Positions 1 to 7,226 of a DNA stretch of 34,610 nucleotides are shown piece after piece. The stretch is from a virus. A program made the position numbers and the translations under genes. Below the pieces are notes generated by a model that did not search any database, had not been told where the DNA came from, and saw only the letters and a list, made by a program, of their open reading frames with translations. Numbering within the stretch: position 1 is the first letter of the stretch; each line of letters starts with the position of its first letter. Location: the IMG/VR virus record IMGVR_UViG_3300026120_000125, positions 1-34,610 of that record. The stretch is one strand, 5' to 3'.

Positions 1-80
1 TCATCCTTTGTTTCACCAACCCAAACACGAACTCCGCCTTTGGTATCACGCTTGTAAATAGGTCCAAATTTCATTATCAT
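1..80 (-). CDS. N-terminus of a probable ATP-dependent DNA ligase (partial)
   Basis: Only the first 26 codons are in the window; the gene runs off the left edge. The translation begins MIMKFGPIYKRDTKGG and continues VRVWVGETKD. This resembles the short N-terminal stretch that precedes the adenylation domain in phage ATP-dependent ligases (pattern PxxYKRDxKGxxRVW). The start at position 80 follows GGAG eight bases upstream; an in-frame ATG at 74 is also possible. It is the last visible gene of the polysaccharide operon, 38 bases after the GH16 gene. The family call rests on a short stretch and could be wrong; nucleotidyltransferase motif I (KxDG) would lie outside the window. Confidence 0.45.
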   Translation of the reverse strand, partial: MIMKFGPIYKRDTKGGVRVWVGETKD

Positions 81-97
81 TGCTGTTTCTCCGTTTG

Positions 98-109
98 ATG
101 GTTAACCAT
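98..109. other. 12-bp perfect palindrome between GH16 and ligase genes
   Basis: ATGGTTAACCAT is a perfect inverted repeat in the 38-base gap before the ligase start. It could be an operator, but a palindrome this short also occurs by chance. Confidence 0.25.
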
Positions 110-118
110 ATCACATTT

Positions 119-847
119 TCACAATGGCGTAAACTGAAAATAGTCAACGTACATGTATCGCGGAACATCTTGTGTGCTCCATCCGCCCCACCATTGACTG
201 TGTGTTCCCCAATGGTTAAAGACCATATGTCCTAACTCGCTAGGAACAACCTGATGATGCTGCCCAATAAGGACACCATCTCTAAAGAAAGAAACTACCC
301 CAGGTTCCCATACGAATTGATATGTGTAAAATTGCTCATGCGGAGCAGGGCCATCCAGTGACAGTTCTGAGTGTTGGTTATCTCTATTTTCTCCTTGCCA
401 TGATAGCAGGTGTGTCTTGTCACTACGCTCACCGCTCTCAAACTCAATATCAATTTCAGTCACTGCACCAGGAGCATAAACAAAAGATGCGCTTACCGCC
501 CCGCTGACGGCTTCTCCTTCACCATAAGGGGTCGGACTGGTTGTTGATGCCCTCATACGAAATTCATAGGTACCGTAACCAAATTGCTGATGGGTATAGA
601 TCTCTCCACCGGAAGAGATAAACATACCGGCAGCATTTCTCTCTTGATCAACGCGAATACGCAAATACCCGTCAATGATATCAATATTTCCTGGGTAAAA
701 GTCACCTGCATGATTACCCGTGTTACCCGGAGCGCGCCAATCAGCAATTATCCACATATCTTGATTCAATGAGTCAAAATTTTCCACAAAAGATTCATCA
801 GACATAGGGAAAAGACCCATCAACCCTGCAAATACGATGTTGAACAT
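119..847 (-). CDS. GH16-family glycoside hydrolase (concanavalin-like fold)
   Basis: A 242-residue protein with the GH16 catalytic signature ExDxE at E131, D133 and E135 (TEIDIEFESGE). It also has the typical preceding strand QFGYGTYEFRMRAS (88-101) and aromatic-rich C-terminal strands. In this family E131 would be the nucleophile and E135 the acid/base for cleavage of beta-glycosidic bonds in polysaccharides. The N-terminus is hydrophobic (MFNIVFAGLMGLF) but lacks a basic residue, so it is a poor Sec signal; the enzyme may be exported weakly or act in the cytoplasm. AGGA lies seven bases before the ATG. The gene starts just after the GT2 stop codon, so it is the third member of a deacetylase-synthase-hydrolase cassette. 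The substrate cannot be read from the sequence. Confidence 0.82.
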   Translation of the reverse strand: MFNIVFAGLMGLFPMSDESFVENFDSLNQDMWIIADWRAPGNTGNHAGDFYPGNIDIIDGYLRIRVDQERNAAGMFISSGGEIYTHQQFGYGTYEFRMRASTTSPTPYGEGEAVSGAVSASFVYAPGAVTEIDIEFESGERSDKTHLLSWQGENRDNQHSELSLDGPAPHEQFYTYQFVWEPGVVSFFRDGVLIGQHHQVVPSELGHMVFNHWGTHSQWWGGWSTQDVPRYMYVDYFQFTPL

Positions 848-848
848 G

Positions 849-1955
849 TCAGTGTCCTTTAACCCAAACTTTGAGTGTCTTGCCGATGATCAGTTCGTTG
901 ACCATCGCTTCAATGAAGATTCCATAGTTGATGAACCCAGCCACCACCATGTAAGCAACATTACGTGGATATCGACTCACATCAAATCGATTCCATACAC
1001 CATGAAAATATGCTGGAACAAGCAAGGACAGATACATTGAGATCACAATGATGATTGTTAGCCCTGGTGACCAAAGTGTACCAAACACAAGTAGTGCAAC
1101 AGTCATCGGAGCCGCCAACAATGCCCAAATAGCGTAGAAGTAAATTACGATACCCAATTTGGGATTTTTGCTGAACAAATCAAATCGACGCTGTTTGATA
1201 CATTGCCACATACCAGCATACCAACGATAAACCTGCTTGTGAAAAAGATACCAGCTGTCAGGATCAATCACATAACAATATGCGTCTTTGACGAAAACCA
1301 CATCATAACCATCTTCAATAACCGACCATGTCAAATCCATATCCTCAGCCATGGTGCGATCGTCGAATTTATGCTCTTTGAGGATTTCTGATCGTATAGC
1401 AAAAAAGCAACCGCTTGCAACAAATACAGAGTTGGCATTTTCTTGAGCACTTTTGATAATGCTCTGACCTACAATGTAGTCACCACGACGAGCACACTGC
1501 CAGAAGTTTTGATCATGTTTGGAAATCACGAACCCACTTGCAACTGCGACATTGGGATTGTTGAATGCGCGCATGAGCTTTCGAACCGCATCAGGCTCGA
1601 GGAAAGTATCAGCATCAACACAGATGAAGATGTTGGTGGTTACAAATGGAATTGCATAATTCAGAGCTTGGCTTTTGCTGCCAGCCTTTTCAACAACATC
1701 AATGACTTTGACATCATAGTATTCTCGAGCAATTTCGCCTGTTCGGTCGGTGGAGCGATCATTGACCACGATCACTTTCAAAAGGTCTATTGGATAGTCT
1801 TGATCCAATACACTCTCGATTGTATCTGCAATTGAATCTTCTTCATTCCATGCTGGGATAACAACAGTCACAGAGAGATCTGATTCGGTAGCCGAGAACT
1901 TGTTTCGACCTAACCAAAATCGAGGAGAGAAGATTGTCTTACGGAACCAGTTCAT
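849..1955 (-). CDS. Processive GT2 glycosyltransferase (PgaC/NodC-like polysaccharide synthase)
   Basis: A 368-residue membrane glycosyltransferase. Family 2 motifs are in order: VTVVIPAWNEE (29-39), nucleotide-binding D66, DAD at 114-116 (metal/UDP-sugar), catalytic-base AEDMD (203-207) and QVYRW (241-245). The last is the QxxRW signature of processive synthases such as PgaC, NodC, hyaluronan and cellulose synthases. Three hydrophobic segments follow (about 267-291, 298-317 and 332-352), as in inner-membrane synthases that extrude the chain. The start overlaps the deacetylase stop as ATGA. A deacetylase next to a GT2 recalls PgaB/PgaC and NodB/NodC, so an N-acetylglucosamine polymer is the leading guess. 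The sugar is inference; the processive class is well supported. Confidence 0.9.
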   Translation of the reverse strand: MNWFRKTIFSPRFWLGRNKFSATESDLSVTVVIPAWNEEDSIADTIESVLDQDYPIDLLKVIVVNDRSTDRTGEIAREYYDVKVIDVVEKAGSKSQALNYAIPFVTTNIFICVDADTFLEPDAVRKLMRAFNNPNVAVASGFVISKHDQNFWQCARRGDYIVGQSIIKSAQENANSVFVASGCFFAIRSEILKEHKFDDRTMAEDMDLTWSVIEDGYDVVFVKDAYCYVIDPDSWYLFHKQVYRWYAGMWQCIKQRRFDLFSKNPKLGIVIYFYAIWALLAAPMTVALLVFGTLWSPGLTIIIVISMYLSLLVPAYFHGVWNRFDVSRYPRNVAYMVVAGFINYGIFIEAMVNELIIGKTLKVWVKGH

Positions 1956-2722
1956 TGTGCTGCATCCTGCATTGCTAGTGTACCTTGGCTAATGGTTACA
2001 GTTTGAACATTGCTGTCTTCAATACAATCGAGTACCGCATAAAAGTCCTCGGGTGACATGCTATAATCGCCCGGAACATCGGTAATCTGATGAAAGATGA
2101 TAGCATAAAATTCGTTATCTTGCAATGCAGCAAATACCTCACAGAGCTCAGGTACCGAAATATTCGCAGTATCAATACGGTTAATGTTGTTGGGATTGAA
2201 GGTATCAGGAGTATTCATACCATATGCATCACTCCATGCGTTCACATGTGTGATATATGCTGAATCAGCATGACCAAGAATCATATCGTTGAAGGAACCA
2301 TATGGCGTGCTGAATGTAGTTACAGGATGACCGATCCAGTCACTCAAGAACATTTGCGGGAGATAAATGTTTCTGATTACCTCTTCTTCATTTAAGGTAG
2401 TCAGATCATCATGGGCAAGACTGTGAGCGCCAATTTCCCAACTAGCAACTACAAAATCGTGAAGTTGTTCTTGGGTAATATACCGCGGATCGCCTGATGT
2501 GACAAAGTCAGTTGTGATGTAGTTGGTACCAACCATACCACGCTGTGTCATTTCTGGTAACGCGATTTCATGAACACTACGCCATCCATCATCAAACGTG
2601 ATAGCGACCATTGCCTTTGAATCTTCTTGTACGTAAAAGTACAGACTCGTGGCAAGAGCAGCACTTACCAACGGAAACTTTATCATCAAATGACCCATTG
2701 CCCATATTGGGCCAACCGGCAT
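1952..2722 (-). CDS. Membrane-anchored polysaccharide deacetylase (NodB/PgaB-type CE4 domain)
   Basis: A 256-residue protein with carbohydrate esterase 4 motifs: TFDDG (42-46, catalytic Asp44 and metal Asp45), HSLAH (H100 and H104, metal ligands), STPYG (138-142) and FHQ (H211). CE4 enzymes remove N-acetyl groups from GlcNAc polymers. Residues 10-31 form one hydrophobic segment that could be an uncleaved signal anchor, placing the domain in the periplasm. I chose the ATG at 2722 because GAGG lies eight bases upstream; longer in-frame starts run back through the previous gene, and starts at 2698 or 2686 are weaker alternatives. The stop overlaps the GT2 start, so translation is probably coupled. 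The usual Arg of motif 3 is replaced by Thr (TPYG), a divergence that also occurs in other CE4 members. Confidence 0.88.
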   Translation of the reverse strand: MPVGPIWAMGHLMIKFPLVSAALATSLYFYVQEDSKAMVAITFDDGWRSVHEIALPEMTQRGMVGTNYITTDFVTSGDPRYITQEQLHDFVVASWEIGAHSLAHDDLTTLNEEEVIRNIYLPQMFLSDWIGHPVTTFSTPYGSFNDMILGHADSAYITHVNAWSDAYGMNTPDTFNPNNINRIDTANISVPELCEVFAALQDNEFYAIIFHQITDVPGDYSMSPEDFYAVLDCIEDSNVQTVTISQGTLAMQDAAQ

Positions 2723-2765
2723 AGACATATCCTCAATCCTCGGATTTGTTATACCCCCACTATTA

Positions 2766-2794
2766 CTTGTAACACAATTCCTCTTGAATGTAAA
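2766..2794 (-). promoter_or_regulatory. Weak candidate promoter before the polysaccharide cassette
   Basis: TTTACA (2794 to 2789) is followed after 17 bases by TACAAG. The -35 matches the phage early set but the -10 is poor. If used, it would add transcription to the deacetylase-GT2-GH16 genes alone. Confidence 0.25.
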
Positions 2795-2798
2795 CAGG

Positions 2799-3008
2799 TC
2801 AATACACTCGTGTGGGCAATTCTTCGACACTGCAAGAGCCATCACCGGACTCTGTTGTCTCCCACCATGTTGGTTGTTTTCCTTCAACCCAAAGAACGAA
2901 TTCACTGCGACGTTCGCCACAATCCTTACACCGAACCTCGGATCCAGACGGATGAGTTGATTCCCAACGATGGAGTTTGAACCCCAGTTTTCTCAGAAAA
3001 TTGATCAT
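2799..3008 (-). CDS. Small CxxC-containing protein
   Basis: A 69-residue protein beginning MINFLRKLGFKLHRW, with CKDCGERR at about 27-34 and one further Cys near the C-terminus. The single CxxC pair suggests half of a zinc ribbon or a redox motif. The start at 3008 follows TTGAGG six bases upstream; an in-frame upstream ATG at 3035 would overlap the preceding exported protein and has no better ribosome site. It lies inside the operon that leads to the polysaccharide genes. I do not recognise the family. Confidence 0.6.
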   Translation of the reverse strand: MINFLRKLGFKLHRWESTHPSGSEVRCKDCGERRSEFVLWVEGKQPTWWETTESGDGSCSVEELPTRVY

Positions 3009-3016
3009 TTGATACC

Positions 3017-3502
3017 TCAAAGACTTTGTGCGCAATTCATGAACTCAACCATCGATGCAGCAGTACCATCGAGTGAGAACCAATGCGTCTCGTTTCCATT
3101 GTCATCAAGAACATAGAGCGTATTCCCGAGTGTGAAATCGACAAGAAACTCCAAATCGTCCAGGCCATTCATGAAAATGCTTTCGTCGATAGCAACCGCA
3201 GCGCCAACCACTGGCTGTTTGTCATCAATTTGAAGGACAAGGTGGCCACTGGTTCCAGGTTCAAAATCAAAGGTGTCATCATACAGCTGAATATCGTAAA
3301 AGCCATCACCATATGTCCAGACCATGAAAGAGATGCCCACTTCTGGTTCCGCGTTTTCCATAACGCAGCTCAGAGGTTCGTTTTCAAGGTCGACAAGAAA
3401 AACTTTCCAGTCGGCATTTTCGGAGAGAAGCCAATCTTGACTTTCAGCAAATGCTGAGGTAGTCATAAGTGTCGCGATTGCGGTCATTGCCAAGGTTTTC
3501 AT
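3017..3502 (-). CDS. Exported protein with Sec signal, distantly IalB-like
   Basis: A 161-residue protein starting with a textbook Sec signal peptide (MKTLAMTAIATLMT, then SAFA and mature ESQDW). The mature part has two cysteines, one near the start and one in the last ten residues. The ending FSLDGTAASMVEFMNC resembles the C-terminal pattern of IalB-type periplasmic proteins of alphaproteobacteria. The IalB link is by pattern only. The start at 3502 was chosen for AAAGGA seven bases upstream. It is the first gene after a strong promoter (3536-3564), so it should be among the earliest products and would act in the periplasm or outside. Confidence 0.7.
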   Translation of the reverse strand: MKTLAMTAIATLMTTSAFAESQDWLLSENADWKVFLVDLENEPLSCVMENAEPEVGISFMVWTYGDGFYDIQLYDDTFDFEPGTSGHLVLQIDDKQPVVGAAVAIDESIFMNGLDDLEFLVDFTLGNTLYVLDDNGNETHWFSLDGTAASMVEFMNCAQSL

Positions 3503-3535
3503 AATGTATCCTTTCATAAATTTGGCCGATATGTC

Positions 3536-3564
3536 ATTATAACATACCGGCCAAAACTTGTAAA
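3536..3564 (-). promoter_or_regulatory. Strong early promoter for the exported/polysaccharide operon
   Basis: TTTACA (3564 to 3559), a 17-base spacer, then a perfect TATAAT (3541 to 3536). Transcription would start near 3529 and run through the 161-aa exported protein, the CxxC protein, the deacetylase, GT2, GH16 and the ligase, with no clear terminator between them. Confidence 0.85.
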
Positions 3565-3577
3565 CCCTTAAGAAGGA

Positions 3578-4276
3578 TTAGTTGATGGCTTCACCAGGGA
3601 AACCGCAACGGTCGGTGCGAGGACCAGGCTGGTAGAATTCAGCCTCATCAAGCTCAACAGTTACCGTACGGGTAACTTCTTCGACAGTAGTATCGTCGAA
3701 TTGCCGCTCAGGGCTCGACGTATGACGTCCACGTTCAACACCATTGCTGAAATAGCCATCATATTGCGCTGATCCGTTGAACCCAGTGTCACGAACAAGG
3801 GTGTAACCAGGGCCAACCTCAACTGTACGAACAACGCCAGTTCCGACACGCTCGAGATTGAAAGTTTGAGCTTCAGGGGAGTAAACACCGAAGACGTTGT
3901 CGCCGTGAGTCACCGAAACACCATTGAATGCAAAGTTTTCCTTGCGATTCGTTGCATCGGTGCCCCAAGGGGTTTGAGGATTGGAGACGTCATAATCGAG
4001 AACGCCTTCGACTTCCTCGGTGACCTCTTCCTCTTCGGTTCCACCCGATGCATAGCTCTCAACAGAGCAATGTGCGCCAAGGTTCAGAACCTGAGCTTCG
4101 GTCATCGGCTGATACTGGAAGCGATCACAGCCATGGGGATAGAAGGTCAGTGTCGAAGTGTCGACGAGTTGGCCGTCCTGGTAGAGCGTGATTTCCCGTT
4201 CACAGATCGGGCCATCCGCAAATGCCGCGCCTGCCGTAAGAGCGATTGCAGCGGTCGTCATGATAAAGGTTTTCAT
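3578..4276 (-). CDS. Exported protein of unknown function
   Basis: A 232-residue protein with a Sec signal peptide (MKTFIMTTAAIALTAG, then AAFA before mature DGPICE). The mature part has four cysteines (in ICERE, HGCDR, HCSVE and RCGFP), enough for two disulfides, and an acidic stretch GGTEEEEVTEEVEG near the middle. The start at 4276 follows a GGAG/AAAGG tract; the in-frame ATG at 4300 has no such site. It is alone behind its own early promoter (4355-4383), and a second promoter begins just after its stop. I do not recognise the family; its signal closely resembles those of two other exported proteins here. Confidence 0.7.
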   Translation of the reverse strand: MKTFIMTTAAIALTAGAAFADGPICEREITLYQDGQLVDTSTLTFYPHGCDRFQYQPMTEAQVLNLGAHCSVESYASGGTEEEEVTEEVEGVLDYDVSNPQTPWGTDATNRKENFAFNGVSVTHGDNVFGVYSPEAQTFNLERVGTGVVRTVEVGPGYTLVRDTGFNGSAQYDGYFSNGVERGRHTSSPERQFDDTTVEEVTRTVTVELDEAEFYQPGPRTDRCGFPGEAIN

Positions 4277-4354
4277 GTGTACCTTTCTCCTTAGTTTCAA
4301 TATGCCCCCACCCAGGGGTTAATGGGCCCAAATACATTGAGGGCCGATATGATT

Positions 4355-4383
4355 AGTATATCATACCGACCCTCGTTTGTAAA
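4355..4383 (-). promoter_or_regulatory. Early promoter for the 232-aa exported protein
   Basis: TTTACA (4383 to 4378), 17 bases, TATACT (4360 to 4355). The start would be near 4348, giving a leader of about 70 bases that contains G/C-rich short inverted repeats (GGGCCC and CCCC/GGGG), unusually long for this phage. Confidence 0.8.
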
Positions 4384-4387
4384 CCCT

Positions 4388-4555
4388 TTATTTGATCTTT
4401 GTTGACATAATTTCAGTGATGCGAGCGTTGAGATATTCTAGCTTGGCTTCGATTTTCTGTGCTCTGTGGTTGTCACCGTCTCTTCGTAGGTCATCTACGA
4501 ATGATACAAGTTGTGCTGAATCGTTTTGAAGTCGCTCGATCTGTGCTGAAACCAT
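4388..4555 (-). CDS. Small coiled-coil protein
   Basis: A 55-residue ORF (MVSAQIERLQND...ITEIMSTKIK). The heptad-like spacing of Leu, Ile and Val and the abundance of charged residues suggest one long amphipathic helix. GGGAG lies seven bases before the ATG. The stop sits five bases before the -35 box of the next promoter, so it closes the early operon that begins at 5262. No function recognised. Confidence 0.6.
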   Translation of the reverse strand: MVSAQIERLQNDSAQLVSFVDDLRRDGDNHRAQKIEAKLEYLNARITEIMSTKIK

Positions 4556-4579
4556 GGGTTGTCTCCCGTGAAATTATGG

Positions 4580-5005
4580 TTACGGAAGGAGATCAGGGAA
4601 GGCCTCCTTCACGGTTGCTTTGGTTACCCCTTTAATAGGCTTCTTGTTGATGGTATTGACCAACAGTTCTGCATCTTTGGGGTGGATCGACTCAAGAATG
4701 CCAATGAAGATACGCTCACGCTTCAATTGAAGCATATCATCATATCCGGCTCCCTTAACCAGATAAGCTAGTTTCTTGCATTCTTTGAGCAGATTCGAGG
4801 GCACCGATTTTGGTTCGTTCGGTGTATAAGGAGGTGGGGCTCCCGTAGGCAGGAGCCATACGATGCGATCATCGTAAGTCCCTCTGAGAATGTCATAGAG
4901 GGCGCCCGAATTATTTTCTTGGAGGACTTTGATCTTGTCCGCCTTTGATCTCTTGGAGGCCGCTTCAGCAACGACCTCATGTACAAACTTGTTATGTTTT
5001 ATCAA
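4580..5005 (-). CDS. DUF6433-like conserved T4-superfamily phage protein
   Basis: A 141-residue protein. The blocks ALYDILRGTYDDRIVWLLP (35-53), PPPYTPNE (57-64), ERIFIGILESIHPKDAELL and the ending ITKATVKEAFPDLLP pattern (GVTKATVKEAFPDLLP here) match what I remember of DUF6433 proteins, found in many cyanophage and related T4-like genomes. Function is unknown. The start overlaps the stop of the 67-aa gene as ATGA. It is soluble, rich in Lys and Glu, and in the early operon from promoter 5234-5262. Confidence 0.75.
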   Translation of the reverse strand: MIKHNKFVHEVVAEAASKRSKADKIKVLQENNSGALYDILRGTYDDRIVWLLPTGAPPPYTPNEPKSVPSNLLKECKKLAYLVKGAGYDDMLQLKRERIFIGILESIHPKDAELLVNTINKKPIKGVTKATVKEAFPDLLP

Positions 5006-5205
5006 CGTCTTTTCACTTTCGTGTTACGAGTGACGTAACGCTTTTCATCGAAGTAGGGATCGGTTGCAAGATGCGACATGTGCATCGGCCACTTGAATTT
5101 CTTTGCCATTTCAGACTCGATCTCGTTACGATCCGTACCAAGCTTCATCTGTTCAATGATCCAACGACCAATTTCGATCCAGTTCATGTTCTCAGAGAGT
5201 TTCAT
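5002..5205 (-). CDS. Small early protein of unknown function
   Basis: A 67-residue basic protein (MKLSENMNWIEIGRW... ending KVKRR). AAAGGA lies seven bases before the ATG. It is the first gene after an early promoter and overlaps the DUF6433-like gene by four bases. A small, basic, first-expressed protein could be a host-takeover factor, but nothing in it is diagnostic. Confidence 0.65.
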   Translation of the reverse strand: MKLSENMNWIEIGRWIIEQMKLGTDRNEIESEMAKKFKWPMHMSHLATDPYFDEKRYVTRNTKVKRR

Positions 5206-5233
5206 ATCGTAGTCCTTTCATTGCTTATGGTAT

Positions 5234-5262
5234 ATCATACACCATTTTGCACCAAAAGTAAA
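5234..5262 (-). promoter_or_regulatory. Early promoter before the 67-aa/DUF6433 operon
   Basis: TTTACT (5262 to 5257), 17 bases, TATGAT (5239 to 5234). The -35 hexamer touches the stop codon of the RNase H gene. The start would be near 5227, about 22 bases before the 67-aa gene. Confidence 0.8.
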
Positions 5263-6120
5263 CTACTGAGTGAAATCTCCAACCACTTCAAGGAGGTTAC
5301 GGCACCTCTTTTTCATTAGGAAAGGCATAACCTTAGACTTAGGAGCCACATCTTGACTCTCGAAGCTATTTATAATTTCTTGCTTCAGGGCATCAGGCGT
5401 TTCAGAAAGATCGATCATCTTCTTGTTGCGCATGAAATTGCGATAGATGTCCTCACCCATGGCTTTACGAAGATCTTCGGCTGAAGACCATGCTGTAAGC
5501 TTTTTGGTTGAGAGCGGGGTTTGACGACCTTCACGGAGAAAGATGTCGTCGGGTGATAGGACATTTGGTACACCATCCGAACCATCACCACGACAAATAT
5601 GCTCAAACAGATTTGCTTGAGGATTTTCGGTCTTGATCATCTTTTTCGAGACTGGTTCGAACTGCTTGATGTTTGGGAACCGCTGAAGTTGGGCAAAGTC
5701 CTTATCACGAGAGACTATCATCACGTCTTCGTAATTACCGAATTCATTTGTGTATTCAGCCAAAGCCGCGATCACATCATCAGCTTCACATCCATGAACA
5801 TGAACCACTTTATATGGAAAATTCTCCTTCAGTTCATCACGAACCATACTGAGAAGTCTCCAGATTTCTGCCCACTTATCCTCTTCGCCCTTATCCTTGA
5901 CATCCTTGGCGCGATTCATTTTGTAGTTGGGAAAAGTTTCACGACGCCAGTTTCCACCAGCATCGCAACAGATAACGATTTCGCCATACTTGTTCTTGAA
6001 CTTTTTGCGATACATACGAATCGTATTGAGAACCATATGGCGAACCAAATTCTCCTCAATATCAAGGCGGCCAGCAAAAATGTTGGCCATTGCAACGCCG
6101 TTGAAATCAATCAGGATCAT
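5263..6120 (-). CDS. rnh: T4-type RNase H / 5'-3' flap exonuclease
   Basis: A 285-residue member of the FEN/5'-3' exonuclease family, close to the T4 RNase H length (305). Metal-binding acids are in order: D5 (LIDFNG), D53 (CCDAGG), E112/D114/D115 (CEADDVIA) and D139/D141 (SRDKDF). The H3TH region GDGSDGVPN follows. It removes RNA primers and flaps on the lagging strand behind polymerase. I start at 6120, where MILIDFNG matches the family N-terminus; the longer reading to 6198 lies inside the upstream gene. The start overlaps the upstream stop as ATGA. Confidence 0.93.
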   Translation of the reverse strand: MILIDFNGVAMANIFAGRLDIEENLVRHMVLNTIRMYRKKFKNKYGEIVICCDAGGNWRRETFPNYKMNRAKDVKDKGEEDKWAEIWRLLSMVRDELKENFPYKVVHVHGCEADDVIAALAEYTNEFGNYEDVMIVSRDKDFAQLQRFPNIKQFEPVSKKMIKTENPQANLFEHICRGDGSDGVPNVLSPDDIFLREGRQTPLSTKKLTAWSSAEDLRKAMGEDIYRNFMRNKKMIDLSETPDALKQEIINSFESQDVAPKSKVMPFLMKKRCRNLLEVVGDFTQ

Positions 6121-6329
6121 GTTGTTTCTTCTGCCTTCGTGAACATTTCGGCTAAATCCTTGATTGCTTCTGGAGCAATGAAGAAGTAACCTTTCCACTC
6201 TTTTCCGTCATCGGTCCATTCAAGAACAGCCCCATACTTGAAGCCTTGGCCAGCTGGACAATCAGGGTTTGGTCGGAGACGATATGACGCGTCCTCGGTA
6301 TGAGATTCATATGTGATATCGACTGCCAT
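6117..6329 (-). CDS. Small acidic protein of unknown function
   Basis: A 70-residue protein (MAVDITYESHTEDASYRL...). It has WTDDGKEWKGYFF in the centre and a helical acidic C-terminus. It overlaps the membrane protein upstream by one base (TGATG) and RNase H downstream by four, so it is firmly embedded in the operon. No family recognised. Confidence 0.65.
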   Translation of the reverse strand: MAVDITYESHTEDASYRLRPNPDCPAGQGFKYGAVLEWTDDGKEWKGYFFIAPEAIKDLAEMFTKAEETT

Positions 6330-6535
6330 CAGAAGAAGAGCCCCATGATAGCACCAAGGGGAACCACGAAGATACCAACGATTCGAAGAACAAGTTCAAT
6401 GGTTATAACATCGAGCTGAGTACCAACGAGATCAAAGATGTTCATGACCCACCCGACAAGAGTCAGGATCACAAAAGCCCAAACAACGATAGCGCCAGTA
6501 ACCGCGCCGGCATTTTCTACATTATTTCTACGCAT
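6329..6535 (-). CDS. Small two-helix membrane protein
   Basis: A 68-residue protein beginning MRRNNVENAGAVTG. Two hydrophobic segments (about 12-32 and 45-66) are separated by a short loop, so both ends are probably on the same side. AAGGA lies seven bases before the ATG at 6535; the in-frame ATG at 6580 would overlap the promoter and lacks such a site. First gene of the operon leading to RNase H. Small inner-membrane proteins like this are common among phage early genes; the role is unknown. Confidence 0.65.
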   Translation of the reverse strand: MRRNNVENAGAVTGAIVVWAFVILTLVGWVMNIFDLVGTQLDVITIELVLRIVGIFVVPLGAIMGLFF

Positions 6536-6569
6536 AACATATTCCTTTTCATGTAACATGTGTGATGTT

Positions 6570-6598
6570 ACTATACACAAACCATGTTAGTTTGTAAA
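6570..6598 (-). promoter_or_regulatory. Early promoter for the membrane protein-RNase H operon
   Basis: TTTACA (6598 to 6593), 17 bases, TATAGT (6575 to 6570). The start would be near 6563, 28 bases upstream of the 68-aa membrane protein. Confidence 0.82.
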
Positions 6599-7018
6599 CT
6601 ACTTTTTGAGATGTTTCACCGCAAGATGGTTGATACGACAATGGATGATTCCATTGTAGTAATCATCCCGAAGGAGAACTTCTCGGTCGAATTGTTCCTT
6701 TGTTTCGTGATAAGCCATCTCACCTTTGGTCTTACACAGTCGTAAGATTTCTCGAGTAAATGCGTCAGCACCTTTTTCTTCTACCAAAAGATTAACAGCA
6801 TCCGAAGAACCGAAGTACTCACGCCAATCAGATTGAACCGTCTCGATTCGCTTTCGCTTCTTACCCTTTAGAGGGGGTCGCTTGATGGTTTTCCAAAAAA
6901 GCTTTTTGCCTACATACATCATACCGGTGTCGTTCTCGGTAATCAAGTACACGAACCCAGCGAAGGGTTTCAGATCCTCATCGCTGGGTTCGAATTTTTT
7001 GTTTTCATAGAGCCACAT
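6599..7018 (-). CDS. GIY-YIG-superfamily nuclease-like protein
   Basis: A 139-residue protein. GFVYLITEND (21-30) followed by MMYVGKKLFW (33-42) fits the GIY...YIG core, and the conserved block DWREYFGSS follows with R and E residues at plausible catalytic spacing. A very basic stretch (KRPPLKGKKRKR, 46-57) could bind DNA. There is no obvious separate DNA-binding domain of the type seen in GIY-YIG homing endonucleases, and no intron around it, so it may be a free-standing nuclease acting on host or phage DNA. The ribosome site is weak (AGAG). Confidence 0.65.
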   Translation of the reverse strand: MWLYENKKFEPSDEDLKPFAGFVYLITENDTGMMYVGKKLFWKTIKRPPLKGKKRKRIETVQSDWREYFGSSDAVNLLVEEKGADAFTREILRLCKTKGEMAYHETKEQFDREVLLRDDYYNGIIHCRINHLAVKHLKK

Positions 7019-7034
7019 AACTCTATGTATAAGT

Positions 7035-7226
7035 TCATTTTGGGAGTTCTCCCGTTTCTTCAGCCTTCTGGATCAGATCCCAGGCTTTAGAAGGATTTTC
7101 CTCATAGAAAATGGTTGGACATGCATATGACGGCCAGAGGCGGTTCATATAGCTTTGACCAACACGAAGACCCATTCGATAATCCTCAGGCCAACCAATC
7201 GTTACCCATTGATCGAAGCGAGTCAT
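7035..7226 (-). CDS. Small hypothetical protein
   Basis: A 63-residue protein (MTRFDQWVTIGWPEDYRM...). It is rich in Trp and Tyr and ends in a short acidic helix. GGAGG lies upstream of the ATG at 7226, which overlaps the preceding stop as ATGA. The longer in-frame reading to 7319 is an overlap artefact. No family recognised. Confidence 0.6.
   Translation of the reverse strand: MTRFDQWVTIGWPEDYRMGLRVGQSYMNRLWPSYACPTIFYEENPSKAWDLIQKAEETGELPK

Noticed and set aside
1443-1835. A 130-codon plus-strand ORF opposite the GT2 gene, and other plus-strand ORFs across the window
   Set aside because: They mirror well-supported minus-strand genes, show no family motifs and lack ribosome sites or promoters. 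All convincing genes here are on the minus strand.
2684-2920. Long deacetylase start at 2920
   Set aside because: The extra 66 residues run through the CxxC gene in another frame, have no conserved features and would bury the membrane anchor. GAGG supports 2722.
3866-4294. A 142-codon plus-strand ORF opposite the 232-aa exported protein
   Set aside because: The minus-strand gene has a signal peptide, ribosome site and promoter; the plus-strand frame has none and no recognisable fold.
5367-5374. TATAAATA octamer inside the RNase H gene
   Set aside because: It is in coding sequence, falls on ordinary Ile-Asn codons and has no gene start close downstream, so chance is the simpler explanation. 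The one in gp62 (34345-34352) is treated the same way.
6599-7018. GIY-YIG protein as a homing endonuclease in an intron
   Set aside because: No split gene flanks it and it lacks a recognisable DNA-binding module; a free-standing nuclease is the safer call.
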